A DNA stretch of 64,000 nucleotides from Magnolia sinica. Lineage: Eukaryota > Streptophyta > Magnoliopsida > Magnoliales > Magnoliaceae. Each line of letters opens with the position of its first letter. The first letter of the stretch is position 1. The DNA lies in the NCBI RefSeq assembly GCF_029962835.1, contig NC_080584.1, forward strand, positions 80,938,862 through 81,002,861, written 5' to 3'. The notes beneath the pieces were generated by a model. That model ran no database searches. It had not been told where the DNA came from and worked only from the letters and a program-made list of their open reading frames with translations. Made by a program: the position numbers and the translations under genes. This document shows, one piece after another, positions 63,179-64,000 of this stretch.

Positions 63179-63349
63179 GAGTCCGGATCCTCTGTTATCG
63201 GGTCAACAGAGAATTCCTAATATCCTAATTCTCATTGGTCCACGTCACTACTCACTAAAAAAATAAAAATAATAAAAAACAACTTCGGACGCCAAACCAT
63301 TAGGGTAATAGGAATTCTCTATTGACCTGATAACAGAGGATCCCGACTC
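63179..63349. mobile_element. 171-bp MITE with about 51-bp terminal inverted repeats
   Basis: The left end GAGTCCGGATCCTCTGTTAT and onward (63179-63229) pairs with the right end (63299-63349) whose inverse starts GAGTCGGGATCCTCTGTTAT. Only a few mismatches occur over about 51 bp. The core is A-rich. No clear target duplication. Confidence 0.88.
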
Positions 63350-63361
63350 AACACATATACA

Positions 63362-63480
63362 TACTCGAACAAGTCAAGCTCCAATGATAAGCTCGAGGCC
63401 AAGCCCGAGGAGAGTACGGAAAAGTCAAGCCAGTCTTAGTGCACCTCCTCAACTTGACTCCACTCAATGTACAGCCCTAG
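63362..63480. mobile_element. Short hAT-like remnant
   Basis: It ends ATGTACAGCCCTA, the inverse of the TAGGGCTGTACAT terminus of this hAT-like group, with CTCGAGGCCAAGCCCGAGG in its arm. The left end is not clear. Confidence 0.55.
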
Positions 63481-63481
63481 A

Positions 63482-64000
63482 AGTGTGTGATGATGTAGCT
63501 CAATCAAATTGCAATAAACAGATATTTCCTGCCAGTGGCAAACAGAATATCCAAATTCTAGATAAATTCGGATGTGGCTTAGGCAGATCCTTAATTGTGG
63601 GGCCCACTATGATGTATGGACTGTGCCCATTTATTTCGAGAGTTCATTTTCAGGCTTGACCTAAAAATAAAGCTGATCTGACGTGGACCACATCAAATGA
63701 AATTACGATTATTTAATATTAAAAACTTCTCATGAGCTACAAAGGTTTTGAATCAAGATAATATCTGTCGTCATTCATCCATTCTTTGTGTTCTTATCAA
63801 CGGTTGGATGGCAAATAAACATTCCAATGACCTTTAAGAAGATCATAATGGTGGGTATTCAATCACCACTGTTATTTTCTAATGTGGTCCACCTGAGATT
63901 TGGATCTACTTCATTTTTGAAATCACCCCTTCAAATGAGCTGTCAAAATGGATCAACGGCCTGGATGTAAGAAACACATCACAGTGGTCCCCACAGGGAT
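63482..64000. repeat. Direct repeat block, copy 2, cut by the window end
   Basis: The counterpart of 62033-63138 without the hAT insertion. It carries GTGGGGCCCACTATGATGTAT (first 20 bases, about 63598) and the right arm AACACATCACAGTGG near the window edge, so it is one more palindromic MITE. It runs up to the window edge. Confidence 0.85.

Overview
This is nuclear DNA of a flowering plant. The evidence is interrupted intron-containing plant genes (a subtilase and a GT47 exostosin), plant-specific wound-responsive genes, Athila-type and Tnt1-type LTR retrotransposons, and very many palindromic MITEs with GTGGGCCCCACCATGATG-like arms. From general knowledge such MITE arms are plentiful in magnoliids (Magnoliales/Laurales), so a magnoliid is my best guess; that is an inference. 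There is no bacterial content, CRISPR array or operon. Most of the 64 kb is transposon-derived.

Layout. A 12.1-kb Athila-type Ty3/gypsy element lies on the minus strand at 443-12568, flanked by the duplication GTGCT. Next come a 249-bp tandem repeat and a hAT-like element with nested MITEs (12.6-14.4 kb), then a dead subtilase gene (16153-20011). A worn Copia fossil (20.5-22.6 kb) follows, and then a 5.4-kb Tnt1-like Copia element (23488-28870) flanked by TTGTA. A broken GT47 exostosin gene (29785-32720) carries a hAT-like element in its intron.

The region 33.9-48.7 kb holds the most interesting host content: three intact minus-strand genes for a small wound-responsive protein (DUF3774 type, about 97-100 aa) in a tandem array. 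The second and third copies sit in a recent tandem duplication (36575-40961 and 42049-48710) whose unit joins a truncated gag-protease Ty3/gypsy fossil to the gene. The later copy of the unit received an Athila-family element that is now a solo LTR (44115-46307, duplication GGCAA); the empty site survives in the other copy. The first gene copy received its own MITE in the promoter region. These events give a relative chronology.

The right third (48.4-64 kb) is a field of palindromic MITEs and hAT-like non-autonomous elements, several with clear target-site duplications. One small, apparently intact two-exon gene (53016-55112, about 107 aa or slightly more, unrecognised family) is split by an intron that contains a TIR element.

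No gene set works together as a pathway here. The functional candidates are the three wound-responsive genes and the small two-exon gene; the subtilase and exostosin are pseudogenes. All identities and percentages are by eye, without alignment software.
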